NCBI GenBank assembly: GCA_003996215.1
Contig: QJPP01000055.1
Coordinates: 930,001 to 994,000, forward strand
From: Jaltomata sinuosa
Lineage: Eukaryota > Streptophyta > Magnoliopsida > Solanales > Solanaceae
DNA length: 64,000 nucleotides
Direction: 5' to 3'
Shown: one piece after another, positions 47,247 through 59,701 of the stretch
How the letters are laid out: every line of letters begins with the position of its first letter
How positions within the stretch are numbered: position 1 is the stretch's first letter
Made by a program: the position numbers and the translations under genes
Notes under the pieces: generated by a model
Database searches by the model: none
Seen by the model: the letters and a program-made list of their open reading frames with translations, nothing else
What the model was told of the DNA's origin: nothing

Positions 47247-49118
47247 ATGGTAGTGCCTGAAGTAATTATTGCTGATGGTGATTATATGGGTGTGTGGGAG
47301 GAGAGGAGACTAAGAAATGTTGGGATTGGAAATCATCTAGTAAGGTGACAGTGCCCATCCCGTTGCATCGCAATGGTTCATATGATGACATGGTTCGAAG
47401 TGTAATTGAGAGCAGGGAATTAGATTGCGAGCCAAGCGACATTGTGCTTAGCTATCTAATGAATGGGAGGGGAAAAATACATCCCACATTCATAAATAAT
47501 GAAAGTCATGTGTCCCTGTACATGTTGGATGTCGCTGCCGATGGCTCTAGGCCTATATTGAGGATAAATATCATCGCGGGGTCTTCGATACCTCCGCCAC
47601 CACACCCGACAGTCAACGAAGATAATTCGATTGAAGATGAGAGCTCGGGTGATCATTCAATGAATATGGATGATCATCTAATGGATATGGAAGATCATCC
47701 AATGGAATTGGAAGATCCCGAATTGTTTCAAGAAGAGCAACGGGAGTGTGGATCAGGATCACAACCCAACCACACCTTCTCCGATAGAACTAATTTCCAA
47801 ATAGAACAAACATTTAGCAGCAAGGATGAGCTAAAAATATTATTGGAGCAAACGTTGGCGAGGAATTCTTTTGATTATACTATGTTGAAGAGTTGTAGTA
47901 AATGGTTCAAGGTGAAATGTGTATCCCCTGATTGTGCCTGGATGCTGCGGGCGAGGAAGTATGAATGCTCGGACAGATTTTTCATCTTCAAATATGTTGG
48001 CGATCACACTTGCGGCGTTGAACATGCTACGGGCAGCCATAAAAAAATCTCGACCAAAGTCATTGCATCGCTTTGTGTGAATCTGTATCGCAATGGCAAT
48101 GGTCCAGACACTAAAGAGATTCAGAGGATTGTTTTCAAGGAATTTCATTGTAGTCCAAGTTATTGGAAATATTGGATGAGAGGTGTGATCGCCAAGCAAA
48201 TGGTTTGAGGGACTCCAGAGCATGGTTATTCGTGCTTGCCGGCTTTTTCCTACATGATCCACACTCTTAACGTTGGCTCTACCTATTCCATCTTGGTAAA
48301 CAGGGATAATTGTAGGTTCATGTACTATTTTTTAGCCTTGGGCGCTTACATTAGGGGATTCACCCACATGAGAAAGGTTATTGTGGTCGACGACACTCAT
48401 TTACATGGTAAGTACGATGGCGTGCTACTCAGCACGGTCGCACAGGATACGGAGAACCACGTCTATCCAATTGCCTTTTGTGTTGTGGACAAAGAGAACG
48501 ATGCATCTTGGACGTTCTTCTTTGAGAAACTGAAGTCTATAGTGGTCGATGAACCATATTTGTACTTTATCTCTGATAGGCACAAGAGCATCGCTAATGA
48601 CATCGCGAGGGTTTACAATCACGTTCATCACGGGTACTGCATGATCCACCTCGGTGAAAATCTCTGGGTAAACCACCAATGTGGAGATTACCTCTATCTA
48701 TACTACCATGCGGCAAAGGCATATTTTTTTGAGGAGTTTAGCGATCATTTTGCGGAATTCAAGAACTATTGTCCCGAGGCAGTCTTTGTCCTCGAGCATA
48801 AACTTGGTTTTGAAAAATGGAGCAGGGCATATTTCCCCGATAATAGGTTTGATGTGAAGACCACAAATATTGCCGAGTCGCTCAATGCTCTATTGAAAGA
48901 CGAAAGGGAGTACCCTGTGGCATCCATATTCAATTCGATTGCTAAGAGGTTTGGTGAGAAGTTCAGGGAGAGGCATGCATATGCCCTCAATAATAAGGAG
49001 AACAAAATGGTGCCTGTCGCTGAAAAGATCACAAGGGACAATATGAGTGAGGGCGACTCCTTCTACGTGGAGAACGTAAATGGGGACGACAATCAATTCA
49101 CCGTATTCGGCATGGGCT
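47247..49118 (+). pseudogene. MuDR-type MULE transposase, N-terminal and catalytic part
   Basis: ATG at 47,247 gives MVVPEVIIADGDYMGVWEE. A frameshift near 47,310-47,340 leads into the main frame (WKSSSKVTVPIPLHRNGSYD). Domains: a conserved plant MULE N-terminal region, an acidic Met/Asp/His repeat (DDHLMDMEDHPMELED), a MuDR DNA-binding domain (FKVKCVSPDCAWMLRARK plus HTCG), then the DDE catalytic domain with VVDDTHLHGKYDG, the second Asp in YLYFISDRHKSI, and CMIHLGENLW. An in-frame TGA at 48,206-48,208 interrupts the ORF; the next frame continues directly without shift. The gene is cut at 49,118 by an LTR retrotransposon and continues at 58,687. Function was DNA transposition; this copy is dead. 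Confidence 0.93.
49114..49118. repeat. Target-site duplication GGGCT (left)
   Basis: Perfect 5-bp duplicate of 58,682-58,686 flanking the LTR retrotransposon. Confidence 0.92.
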
Positions 49119-51347
49119 TTTCATGACCCAGACCGTCGTGAGTGGCACCCACCCAACCCCCGGATGAGCGAACCAATAGAGTTCAACCCTTTGCCTAGAC
49201 TAACATCCTAAAACCAGCAAACAGAAGTAAACTAGCAATTAAATAAGTAAAGAACTATAACATTAATATCATCCTGCGGAAAATCCCCCTAGAAACTGAA
49301 AGTCGCGGTACCAAACATTACTACCAATATCTAGAGTATGGGGATGCAACCCCAAAAAGAAATACGGAAGTAGTTTTAACTAGAAACAAGTGGGCTGAAA
49401 CTCTAGAGATAAATCCAAGGTAGCTTGATCAAGCAGCTCACCCTTGAAGTCAGAAATCACCGGTGCTATAGATGAGGTCGCGTCTCAGCCGCTGGAAGAT
49501 TTTCTGTACTCACCAAAAGAAAAGCAAGTGCAGTATCAGTACACCACCACTGTGTACTAGTAGGATCATCAGCCAGTTTTCAATTAAACAGTGTATAAAC
49601 AGTACGATAATATCAAGTAAAAGGTATGGAAGACATGCAACAATATCAACAGACACACCTAGACTACAAGTCTCTACTTAGCTTGTTCCCGCATGAATTC
49701 TAAGGCTCGAGAGACCTCGAGCGTAATATATGCTACCATCGGAGAGACTTTAGCCACCTATACTCTAAGCCACAACCATATACCAATAACTATACCTTTC
49801 TATCTAGCCCGGACCCACCCTGGGATCCCCTCTAGACAACACAAAATGTCAATTAACACCCGGCCTAAACCAAGACCAACCACTCAGTTATATAGAAATT
49901 CTCGGCCGCTCAAGGGCCAACAAACCAATAATATATTTCAATAAGCAGCCCGGTCCACTCACGGAACCAATATCATTCAATGCAACACAACAATAAAAGT
50001 GCAATGATGCAACAAAAGTAAACTCGTGCCAGGCGTGGTACCCGAGCCAACTGTTAGTATTTATGTACCAAGCGTGGTACCCGATCCAACCATTTGTTAT
50101 ACCCATACCAGGCGTGGTACCCGAGCCAATCGAATGTCAACAACCCACAGCCAAATAGATGATCAAACAACTTGTAAACCAACAAGCAAACACCATTCAA
50201 ATCACAGACTATAAAGCAAGAACCTTAGACATTCTACACACCTTCCCTAAGCAATGTAATTCATACAACACTTAGATATGAGTACAAAAATATACAACAT
50301 TCACAAAACTTGTAAGCCATCACCTACCTCGAAATGATCCAAGCTCTATTCAACCCGAGCTTTCCCGTGTTCCAGATTCCTTTCTCGTTCTTGGTCTAAA
50401 ATAACACACAAGTACATACAATTAACACACAAGGCCTGCACAATACCCGGATTACACCAAATCCCCAAACCCTAGGCCACCCATGATCATCCCACCCTTT
50501 TCCACCGTTAATTCACCATCTTCTATCATTTTTATGGATAAAAATAGAGAATTTAACAACCTATGATCATAATAACATACTTTAACAATGCCCAAGAACA
50601 TTCATGCTTGGAATCCCCTTCCTTCCCCGGATTCCACCATTCCTAGGTTATTGCAACCTTTCCCTAAATTCCCTCCTAGTAATTCTACATCATAGGAAAT
50701 GTAGTACAAAGATTGGGGAGTAGAAACCTTACCTTAGGGAAGAAATTCGAAGGAAAAAGGAGGAAAATTACCTGGAATCGCCTAGCCCTTCTCCCAAAAC
50801 GAAATTGTGAAACTGAATATTTTTGGGGAATGTTTCTGCATTAAAATCCCGTCGGCCTGCTATAGCGGTCCTCGCTCCGCTATAGCGGGCGACTTCTGTT
50901 ATAGCGGTCTTAAGCGGTGTTGACCGCCTTGACCACCGCTATAATGGTATTTTCCACCTCTATAGTGGAGGCCGCTAACGCAGACGGTTGCGCTCGTCAT
51001 GGACAGAATATCTAGAAATTTCCCAGTTTTGGCCATTTTACAACACACTTGCCTTCCCCGACGACTCAAAACAACCTCTTCACGTCAAACACGATTTCGG
51101 GAGTTCCACTTACCCAAATTCGATTCTGAAAAGTCCCCCGGAATCCCTTATGTCTTGGCTATGCGGAAGACTAGCTTAACACAAGACACATAAACCAATC
51201 CTTACCCGAATTTATCTAGATTCCACCTTGCTCCAAAATCGGCCGAGGCTAGCCTAGCCCAGAATTTCAAACTCCCAAACCCAGAGTTTTCTAACTCTAA
51301 AACTTGGCACGATTGGACTACCCATAACGATGGACCCGGTCATTACA
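49119..51347 (-). mobile_element. 3' LTR of the chromovirus inserted in the MULE (2,229 bp)
   Basis: Aligns from TTTCATGACCCAGACC to GGTCATTACA with the right LTR, which starts TGTCACGACCC; the terminal TG has mutated to TT here. In a 150-bp sample at the start I count about 10 differences (roughly 93% alike). This copy has about 49 bp (49,700-49,752) missing in the other LTR. It contains GGCGTGGTACCCGAGCC repeats (50,034-50,130) and CCGCTATAGCGG palindromes (50,865-50,970). Confidence 0.92.
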
Positions 51348-51439
51348 ACAGATATAATTTACCCACCGTTCGTCCCCGAATGATCAAACCCAAAATTATA
51401 GAAATAAAAGGAGGGAAGTGTAGTACCTGAATCCTCAAA

Positions 51440-54400
51440 CAGTTGAGGGTACTTGTCCCACATGTCCTTCTTGGTTTCCCAAGTGGGTTTCTCAACCGGA
51501 TTATGCTTTCACTGAACTTTTACCATGTCAATCACCGTTGTCCTCCACTTTCGGACATCCCGAGCAAGAATCAAAACTGGTTCCTCTTCATAATGAAGAT
51601 CCTTATTGAAAAGTACCTCATCCCACTTGATGATGTAATCCCCATCCCCATGGTATCGCTTAAGCATAGATACATGGAATACCGGATGGACGCTCGATAA
51701 ACTAGGTGGAAGTGCTAACTTGTAAGCCACTGGCCTCATAATTTCAAGAACTTCAAACGGACCGATGAACCAAGGGCTAAGCTTGCCCTTCTTACCAAAC
51801 CGCATAACCCCTTTCATTGGTGACACCTTCAACAATACCTATTCACCAGCCTGAAAGTCCATGTCCCGGACCTTGCGATCTGCATACTCCTTCTGCCTGC
51901 TTTGAGCAGCCAGTAACTTGGTGTGAATGCCCCTTACCTTTTCCTGCGCTTCCTTCACTAAGTCTACGTCCATAGGCTTTACATCGCCTTCCTCAAACCA
52001 CCTAACAGGTGATCTGTAGTTCCTCTCATACAATGCCTCAAACAGTGCCATGTCAATACTGGAGTGGTAGCTATTATTGTACGAGAATTCGCACAATGGT
52101 AGAAACTGGTCCCAATGACCCCCGAAGTCCATCACACATGCTCTCAGCATGTACTCCAATACCTGGATCGTCCTCTCCGACTGACCATCAGTTTGAGAAT
52201 GGAAAATTATGTTAAAAGGTGAGTTGTGTACCCAACTCTTCCTATAACTTTCCATAAAACTTGGAGGTAAGCTGCGTACCCTTGTCTAAAATGATGGATA
52301 GTGGTACCCCATGTAGTCTCACAATCTCCTCCACGTAGATCTTCGCCAATTGCTACGAATTGTAATCTACCCTGACTGGAATGAAATGGGCGGACTTGAT
52401 CAGCCTGTCAACAATGACCCAAATTGAGTCATATTTCCCCAATGTCTTGGGAAGACCCACCACGAAATCCATGGCTATCCTTTCCCACTTCCACTCTAGA
52501 ATCGGCATCCTCTGAAGTAGTCCGCAGGTCTCTGATGTTCGTACTTTACCTGCTGGCAGTTCTGACATTTGGACACAAAATCAACTATGTCCCTTTTCAT
52601 TCTGGGCCACCAGTAACGCTGCCTCAAGTTCCTGTACATTTTAGTCACACCCAGATGAATTGAGTACCGCGAACCATGAGCTTCTGTCAGGATTTTCTGA
52701 ATCATATCATCTACCTGAGGAACACAAATCCTCTCTCTGAAATGCAACACTCCACCAGAGTCTAGGATAACGTCTCTGGATTCCCCAGATATTGCCTGAC
52801 CTCGCGACTTACTCAGTTTTGGATCCTGAAACTGTTTTTCCTTTATTTCCTCTATGAAGGTGACCTTGACCTCAATGCTGGCCAATAACCCACCTTGATC
52901 TGAAACACCCAAGTGTATGAACTTGGCTTCCAATGCCTAAATTTCCTTAGCTAGTGGTCGTTTGGACACCCCCAAACAAGCCAAGCTACCCATGCTAACA
53001 ATTTTCTGGCTTAATGCGTCTGCCACCACATTAGCGTTACCCGGATTGTACTGAATGATCATATCATAGTCCTTCAATAGCTCTATCCACCTTCTTTGCC
53101 TTAAATTCAAATCCTTCTGAGTGAATATGTGCTGCAGACTGCGATGATCTGTGAATACCTCACACTTGACACCATAAAGGTAGTGTCTCCAAATTTTCAA
53201 TGAAAAAAACACCGCTACCAACTCTAAGTCGTGAGTCAGGTAATTCCTCTTATGCACCTTCAACTTCCTGGATGCATAGACTATCACATTCCTATCCTGC
53301 ATCAGCACAGCACCCAAACCAGAACGTGAAGCATCACAGTAAACAACAAAGTCTTTACCTTCAACTGGCAAGGACAAAATAGGGGTTGTGGTCAAAAGTG
53401 TCTTGAGCTTTTGGAAGCTCTCTTCGCACTTGTCGGACCATACGAATGGTACATCCTTCTGTGTCAGCCTTGTCAGGTGTGTAGCAATAGAAGCAAAATT
53501 CTTAACAAACCTCCGGTAGTACCCTGCAAGCCCAACAAAACTCCTCACCTCTGTCACAGAGCTAGGCCGAACCCAACTCTTGACTGCCTCAATTTTCTGG
53601 GGATGCACCATCACCCCTCTTTCTGACACTACATGCCCCAAGAATGCCACGGAAGTCAATCAAAACTCACACTTAGTGAATTTTGCATAAAGCTTTTGGT
53701 ATTTCAAGATATCCAGCACAATAGGAAGATGATTAGCATGATCCTCCCTACTCTTAGAGTAGATCAAAATACCATCGATGAACATGATAATGAAGGAATC
53801 CAAGTAGGACTTAAACACCCTATTCATCAAACTCATAAATGCTGCCGGCTCATTGGTCAAACCAAATGACATTACTAGAAACTCGTAATGTCCATACCAA
53901 GTCTGAAAAGTAGTTTTCGGAATATCCTCAGGCCTAATCTTTAACTGATGGTACCCCGATCTCAAGTCAATTTTTGAAAACACTGACGCACCCTGAAGCT
54001 GGTCAAACAAATCATTTATACGGGGTAGAGGGTACTTATTCCGGATGGTCCCCTTATTCAACTGCCTATAATCTATGCACATCCGCATACTACCATCCTT
54101 CTTCTTTACAAATAAAATTGGAGCACCCCAGGGCGAAGCACTGGGACATATAAATCCCTTATCTAGGAGTTCCTGCAGCTGAGTCTTAAGTTTCCTTAAC
54201 TCTGCCAAAGCCATACGATACGGAGGAATGGAAATGGGACAGTGCCTGGATCCAAATCAATACAAAAATCTATATCCCTATCCGGAGGCATACCAGGCAA
54301 TTCCGCTGGAAATACCTCCAAAAATTCAGAAACCACTGGAACTGACTCAATAGGCGGGGACTCCACACTATCATCCCAGAGATGAGCCAAGAAGGCTAGA

Positions 54401-56097
54401 CACCCCCTCTCTGCTAGCTTTCTAGACCAAACAAATGATATTATCTTGACTGGCTTAGGCCTGTACACACCCTTCTACTCTAGTCTATCCTTACCCGGAA
54501 TCTCTAAAACCACAGTCTTGGTGTTACAGTTCAACACAGCATGACAATGAGATAGCCAGGTCATACCCAAGATAATATTAAAATCAGCCATATCCAGAAT
54601 TACCAAGTCTACCCAAGTATACAACCCCACAAACACAACAGGGGTAGAAACATGGATAGGGGAATCAAGGATATCACAAATCAAATCCAGCCCCAATGCA
54701 AAACTCACAGACACATAAGAATATGTAGAACCTGGGTCAAATAATACCGAAGCCATTTTATCACAGACAAGAATGGTACCTATGATCACCGCATCTGAGG
54801 CTTTCATCTCGGTCCTCCCTGGAAAATCATAGCAATAAGCCTGATCATCAATCTGGGCAACTTCCCGAGCCGGCTGCGCCTCACCCTTGCCTGAGCCTCT
54901 GTTCCCTCTGTCTCCATGGCCTCCCTGAAACTTACCTCGCTCACCCTGTGGGTGACCCCTAGCATTACTGCCTCTGCCTGCCGGGACCACTGCTTTAGTT
55001 TGCTGCTGACCCTGATTACCTGCCTGCCTATATGGACACTCCCTCTTAAAGTGGCCTAGCTCACCATAATGGAAGCAACCACGGTCAATTGCAGGCCTGC
55101 TAGCTAATATATAAGACACTCTCTGGCCTCAAGGAGCTGAAGATTGAGCTCCCTGACGACCACCTGTAGTAGCTGGCAAGGCTGACTGAATAGGACGGGC
55201 CGAGTAAGCCTGCTGATTTTGGCCCATGGAGTATGAACCACCATAGTTTCCCTCATTCCGGGGATTCTTGACTAAAGCCTTAGCCTGTCCCGCTTGCCTA
55301 ACTCCCTCTAACTTCTTCACATAATCCACCACATCATTAAAGCCCTTTCCTGAAGAAGTCATATGCACTAACAGTACCTGCAGTTCAGTATTCAGACCCT
55401 TGACAAACAACCAAACCCGTTCCTCCTCGGACCCAACATCTATGTAGTAAAGTGAGACAAGGCATGAAACTTGGCCTCATAAGCCGAGACCAACATGCTA
55501 CCCTCTTCTAAGTTCAAGAACTGATCTTTCTTCCGGTCCCTCAAAGTACGCGGTACGTACTTCTCCAAGAACAAGGCATTGAACTGCTCCCAAGTCAGTG
55601 GAGATAGAACAGAAGACCGACACTCAACATGAGACCTCCACCACTGCTTGGCATCACCCTGCAGCTGAAAAGTGAAAAAATTCAACCCCATGCCGATGTA
55701 AAATACCCAACTTGTGCAACTTCTCATAGCAATCCAATATAAACTCATAAGCATCCTCCCTATCCGTACCCTGAAACGTAGGAGGTTTCATCTTGAGAAA
55801 CTTGGTCAGCATCTCATGCTCATTCCCTGTCATTATTGGGCCTAGCATTGGCCTGAAGAAACCATTCATGCCCGAAGCTGCGTCCATTCTAGGCGTTGTA
55901 GTAACTGCTGGCTGAGTATCCAAGGCCTGATTTGTATAAGCTATGAGTATGGCTCCAGTACCAACCAACCCATTCAGAATATTCCAAGCCTGCTGAAAGG
56001 CTTCTGGTGTCATAGCAGGAAGGCCTGCACCCCAAATCGGTGCCGCCTTCGCTTGCGCCCCTTCATCCTCCACAATCACTTCCACCTCTTCTGCCAC
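51440..56097 (-). pseudogene. Tekay/Del-like chromovirus gag-pol, multiply broken
   Basis: Read on the - strand from 56,097. Gag comes first (MKPPTFQGTDREDAYEFIL), with frameshifts near 55,690 and 55,440. The zinc knuckle [14 protein letters not shown] has Tyr for its second Cys. Protease follows ([13 protein letters not shown]). RT at 54,214-53,660 has FIDG where FIDD or YVDD is required. RNase H is intact-looking ([28 protein letters not shown]). Integrase has a zinc region (IHLGVTKMYRNL, KCQNCQQ) and a core (MDFVVGLPKT; FHSQTDGQSERTIQVLEYM), split near 52,350. The C-terminal chromodomain ([20 protein letters not shown]) is cut by a TGA after VKVQ, where the usual residue is Trp. The order and chromodomain place it among chromoviruses. 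It cannot mobilise itself. It is a plant retrotransposon, not an infectious virus. Confidence 0.93.
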
Positions 56098-56450
56098 ATG
56101 ATCCTGAGGTGGGGGAGGGGTCGCTTCATGAACCTCAACAACAGCTTGAGCTTTACCCCTGGAAGGTGCGGCTTCAGCTCATCCCCTGCCCCTTCCCCTA
56201 CCTCTGCCACAAATTGTCGGGACCGCTGGCCTTGCTCTGTTTTTCCTTGTAATAACCATCTGCGGACAGAAGAGTGAATGAGGTTAGATACCAATTTGTA
56301 TCACCAAATATCAATTGGAATCAGGTTATAGCACGAAGGAAAAAAGGAAGAGATAGTTTTTCCTAAATCCCCATAGCCTCTTGAAGAAAAGTACGGACGT
56401 CTCTGCACCGTTCCGCAAGACTCTATTAGACCTATTTGGTACGACGAGAT

Positions 56451-56479
56451 CAACAAACCTAGGGCTCTGATACCATCTT
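56451..56479 (-). promoter_or_regulatory. Primer binding site of the chromovirus
   Basis: Directly inside the right LTR, the - strand reads ATGGTATCAGAGCCCTAGG, complementary to the 3' end of initiator Met tRNA. This fixes the right LTR as the 5' LTR and the element as - strand. Confidence 0.88.
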
Positions 56480-58681
56480 TGTCACGACCCAGACCATCGT
56501 GAGTGGCACCCACCCAACCCCCGGATAAGCGAACCAATAGAGTTCAACCTTTTGCCTAGACTAACAGCCTAAAACCAGCAAACAAAAGTAAATTAGCAAT
56601 TAAATAAGTAAAGTACTATAGCCTTAATATCATCCTGCGAAAAATCCCCCTAGAAACTTAAAGTCGCAGTACCAAACATTACTACCAATATCTAGAGTAC
56701 GGGGATGCAACCTCAAAAAGAAATACGGAAGTAGTTTTAACTCGAAACAAGTGGGCTGAAACTCTAGAAATAAATCCAATGTAGCTTGATCAAGCAGCTC
56801 ACCCTTGAAGTCAGAAATCGCCGGTGCTATAGATGAGGTCGCGTCTCAGCCGCTGGAAGATTTCCTGTACTCACCAAAAGAAAAGCAAGTGCAGTATCAG
56901 TACACCATCACTGTGTAATGGTAGGATCATCAGCCAGTTTTCAAATAAACAGTGTATAAATAGTACGACAATATCAAGTAAAAGGTATTGAAGACATGCT
57001 ACAATATCAACAGACACACCTAGACTACAAGTCTCTACGTAGCTTGTTTCCGCATGAATTCCACCACCTATACTCTAAGCCACAACCATATACCAATAAC
57101 TATACCTTTCCGTCTATCCCGGACCCACCCTGGGATCCCATCTAGAAAACACAAAATGTCAATTAACAACCCGGCCTAAACCAAGACCAACACAACAATT
57201 ATACAGAAATTCCCGACCGCTCAAGGGCCACCAAACCAATAACATATTTCAATAAGCAGCCCGGTCCACTCACAGAACCAATATCAGTCAATGCAACACA
57301 ACAATAAAAGTGCAATGATGCAATAAAAGTAAACCCGTACTAGGCGTGGTACCCGAGCCAACTGTTAGTATTCCTGTACCAGGCGTGGTACCCGAGCCAA
57401 CCATTTGTTATACCCGTACCAGGCGTGGTACACGAGCCAACCGAATGTCAATAAACCACAGTTAAATAGATGATCAAACAACTTGTAAACCAACAAGCAA
57501 ACACCGTTCAAATCACAGATTTAAAGCAGGAACCTTAGACATTCTACACAACTTCCCTAAGCAATGTAATTCATACAACACTTAGATATGAGTACAATAA
57601 TATACAACATTCACATAAATCGTAAGCCATCACCTACCTCAAAATGATCCAAGCTATATTCAACCCGATCTTTCTCGTGTTCCGGACTCCTTTCTCTTTC
57701 TTGGTCTAAAATAACACATAAGTATATACAATTAACGCACAAGGCCTGTACAATACTCGGATTACACCAAATTCCCAAACCCTAGGCCACCCATGATCAT
57801 CCCACCCTTTTCCCGGGCTTTTCCACCAATAATTCACCTACTTCTATCATTTTTACAGATAAAAATAGAGAATTTAACAACCTATGATCATAATAACATA
57901 CTTTAACAATGCCTAAGAACATTCATGCTTGGAATCCCCTTCCTTCCCCAGATTCCACCATTCCTAGGTTATTCCAACCTTTCTCTAAGTTCCCTCCTAG
58001 CAATTCTACAGCTTAGAAAATGTAGTACAAAGATTGGGGAGTAGAAACCTTACCTTAGGGAAGAAATTCGAAGGAAAAATGAGGAAAATTGCCTGGAATC
58101 GCCTAGCCCTTCTCCCAAATCGAAGTTGTGAAACTGAATATTTTTAGGGAATTTTCTGCATTAAAATCCCGTCAGCCTGCTATAGCGGTCCCCGCTCCAC
58201 TATAGCGGTCCCACTATAGCGGAAGACTTCCGCTATAGTGGTCTTAAGCGGTGTTAACAGCCTTGACCACCGCTATAGCGGTATTTTCCACGGTTATAGT
58301 GGAGGCCGCTACCGCGGACGGTTGCGCTCGTCATGGACAGAATGTCCAGAAATTTCTCAATTTTGGCCATTTTACAATACACTTTCCTTCCCCGATGACT
58401 CAAAATAACCCCTTCACGTCAAACGCGATTCCGGGAGTTCCACTTACCCAAATTCAATTCCAAAAAGTCCTCCGAACTTCTTTATGTCTTGGCTACGTGG
58501 AATACTAGCTTAAAACAAGACACATAAACCAATCCTTACCCGGATTTCACTAGACTCCACTTCACTCCAAAACCGACCGAGGCTAGCCTAGCCCAGAATT
58601 TCAAACTCCTAAACCCAGAGTTTTTCAACTCTAAAATTTGGCACGATTGGACTACCCGTAATGACGGACCCGGTCATTACA
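56480..58681 (-). mobile_element. 5' LTR of the chromovirus (2,202 bp)
   Basis: TGTCACGACCC ... GGTCATTACA. It contains three GGCGTGGTACCCGAGCC-type repeats (57,350-57,440) and a CTATAGCGG palindrome cluster (58,180-58,310) with one more unit than the other LTR. Target duplication GGGCT follows at 58,682-58,686. Confidence 0.93.
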
Positions 58682-58686
58682 GGGCT

Positions 58687-59090
58687 CTACTGCTAAAGTG
58701 AACCTACTAAAAAAATTATGCTCTTGTAGGAAATATAACTTGGTCAAAATATCGTGCGCTCACATGATAGCCTCTTTGCGATCAAAGTATGGTGATGATT
58801 ATGGTTTGAGCATCTACGAGTACTCTTCGCCTGTGTATAAAGTTGAATCCTACCTCCTTGCGTACTCAGAATCAATTAATGTTGTCCCTCTAGAGTCCGA
58901 ATGGTGTGTGCCACAGGAATTGTTAGACGTGAATATTCTTCCACCCCTTGTCGATACCAAGCTCGGAAGAAAGAGAAGTAAACGTGTTAAGGGCATCGAC
59001 GAGACTTTCAAGACCAATAGGAGGAACAAGTTTTCACTATGCAAGAGACCCAGACACAAGAGAACCACATGTAATAACAACAAATCCTAG
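58687..59090 (+). pseudogene. MULE transposase, C-terminal part with SWIM zinc finger
   Basis: Continues the frame of 47,294-49,118 exactly when the retrotransposon and one GGGCT copy are removed: base 49,118 plus 58,687-58,688 form one codon, followed by ACT GCT AAA GTG. The SWIM finger CSCRKYNLVKISCAH (CxC...CxH) is complete. Then comes WCVPQELLDVNILPP and a basic tail with a CxxC-like patch (CKRPRHKRTTC), with a stop at 59,088-59,090. The C-terminal end of the protein is intact. Confidence 0.93.
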
Positions 59091-59483
59091 ATAGGCTCTT
59101 CCCACTTTATTTTTGTAACTCAAGCTAATGTATGTATTTTGAGACCGCTGCAGTTTGATCTAATTAATGCCATGTCAGTTTTATCGACTTTGCTCTATTA
59201 TTATAATTAATAGACTAAAATATAGCATATATTGTGCATACTATCTATTCGGTTTATGTACTACTTATTACTTAATATATTATCGATTACGTTGTGAGTC
59301 TATTGGAAAATCCTAATTATTCAATTGATGAGATGGACCGTGGGGTAATTATGATGCCTCAAAAAAGCTGTTTCACGTCAATTCACAACTACGTCGATTG
59401 GGCAAACGCTACCTACTCAACTTTCATTCCTCCACGTGTAGACCAACCATTGGGTAAGCATATCAAAGGACTTCTATATGGTC

Positions 59484-59491
59484 TATTTAAA
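59484..59491 (+). promoter_or_regulatory. Possible TATA element
   Basis: TATTTAAA (with TATATGG ten bases upstream), about 70 bp before the ATG at 59,561, followed by an AC-rich leader typical of plant 5' UTRs. Confidence 0.35.
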
Positions 59492-59560
59492 CACCCATCT
59501 ACTCCACCAAAATCCAAAATTCTCATCTTCTTCAACACTCAAATTCAAAAAACAACAGCA

Positions 59561-59701
59561 ATGTCTAGAAGGATCTCCCTCCGACCAGTTAATAGGATGC
59601 GTTCTCAGCACCACCACGACCTCTTCCTCATGCGCAACGACCTGGACCATCTCTTTTATGGTCTGGGTCAGGACCGTGAACACCTGGACCAGGAAATCTG
59701 A
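59561..59701 (+). CDS. Possible small ORF downstream of the MULE, 46 aa
   Basis: MSRRISLRPVNRMRSQHHHD ... ending HLDQEI. It has a TATA-like element and a leader of reasonable length. The frame stays open upstream to 59,294, but that part overlaps the putative promoter. It may be a second MULE gene, a captured host gene start, or chance. Product not recognised. Confidence 0.3.
   Translation: MSRRISLRPVNRMRSQHHHDLFLMRNDLDHLFYGLGQDREHLDQEI

Noticed and set aside
47294..47330. GTG at 47,294 as the MULE start
   Set aside because: GTG starts are not expected here. ATG at 47,247 opens a plausible N-terminus in another frame, so an N-terminal frameshift is the better reading.
48236..49126. Independent gene starting at 48,236
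   Set aside because: It is in the same frame as the upstream transposase part and is separated from it only by one TGA.
49472..50214. Several open frames in the left LTR
   Set aside because: They lie within LTR repeats, recur in the second LTR with breaks, and match no protein.
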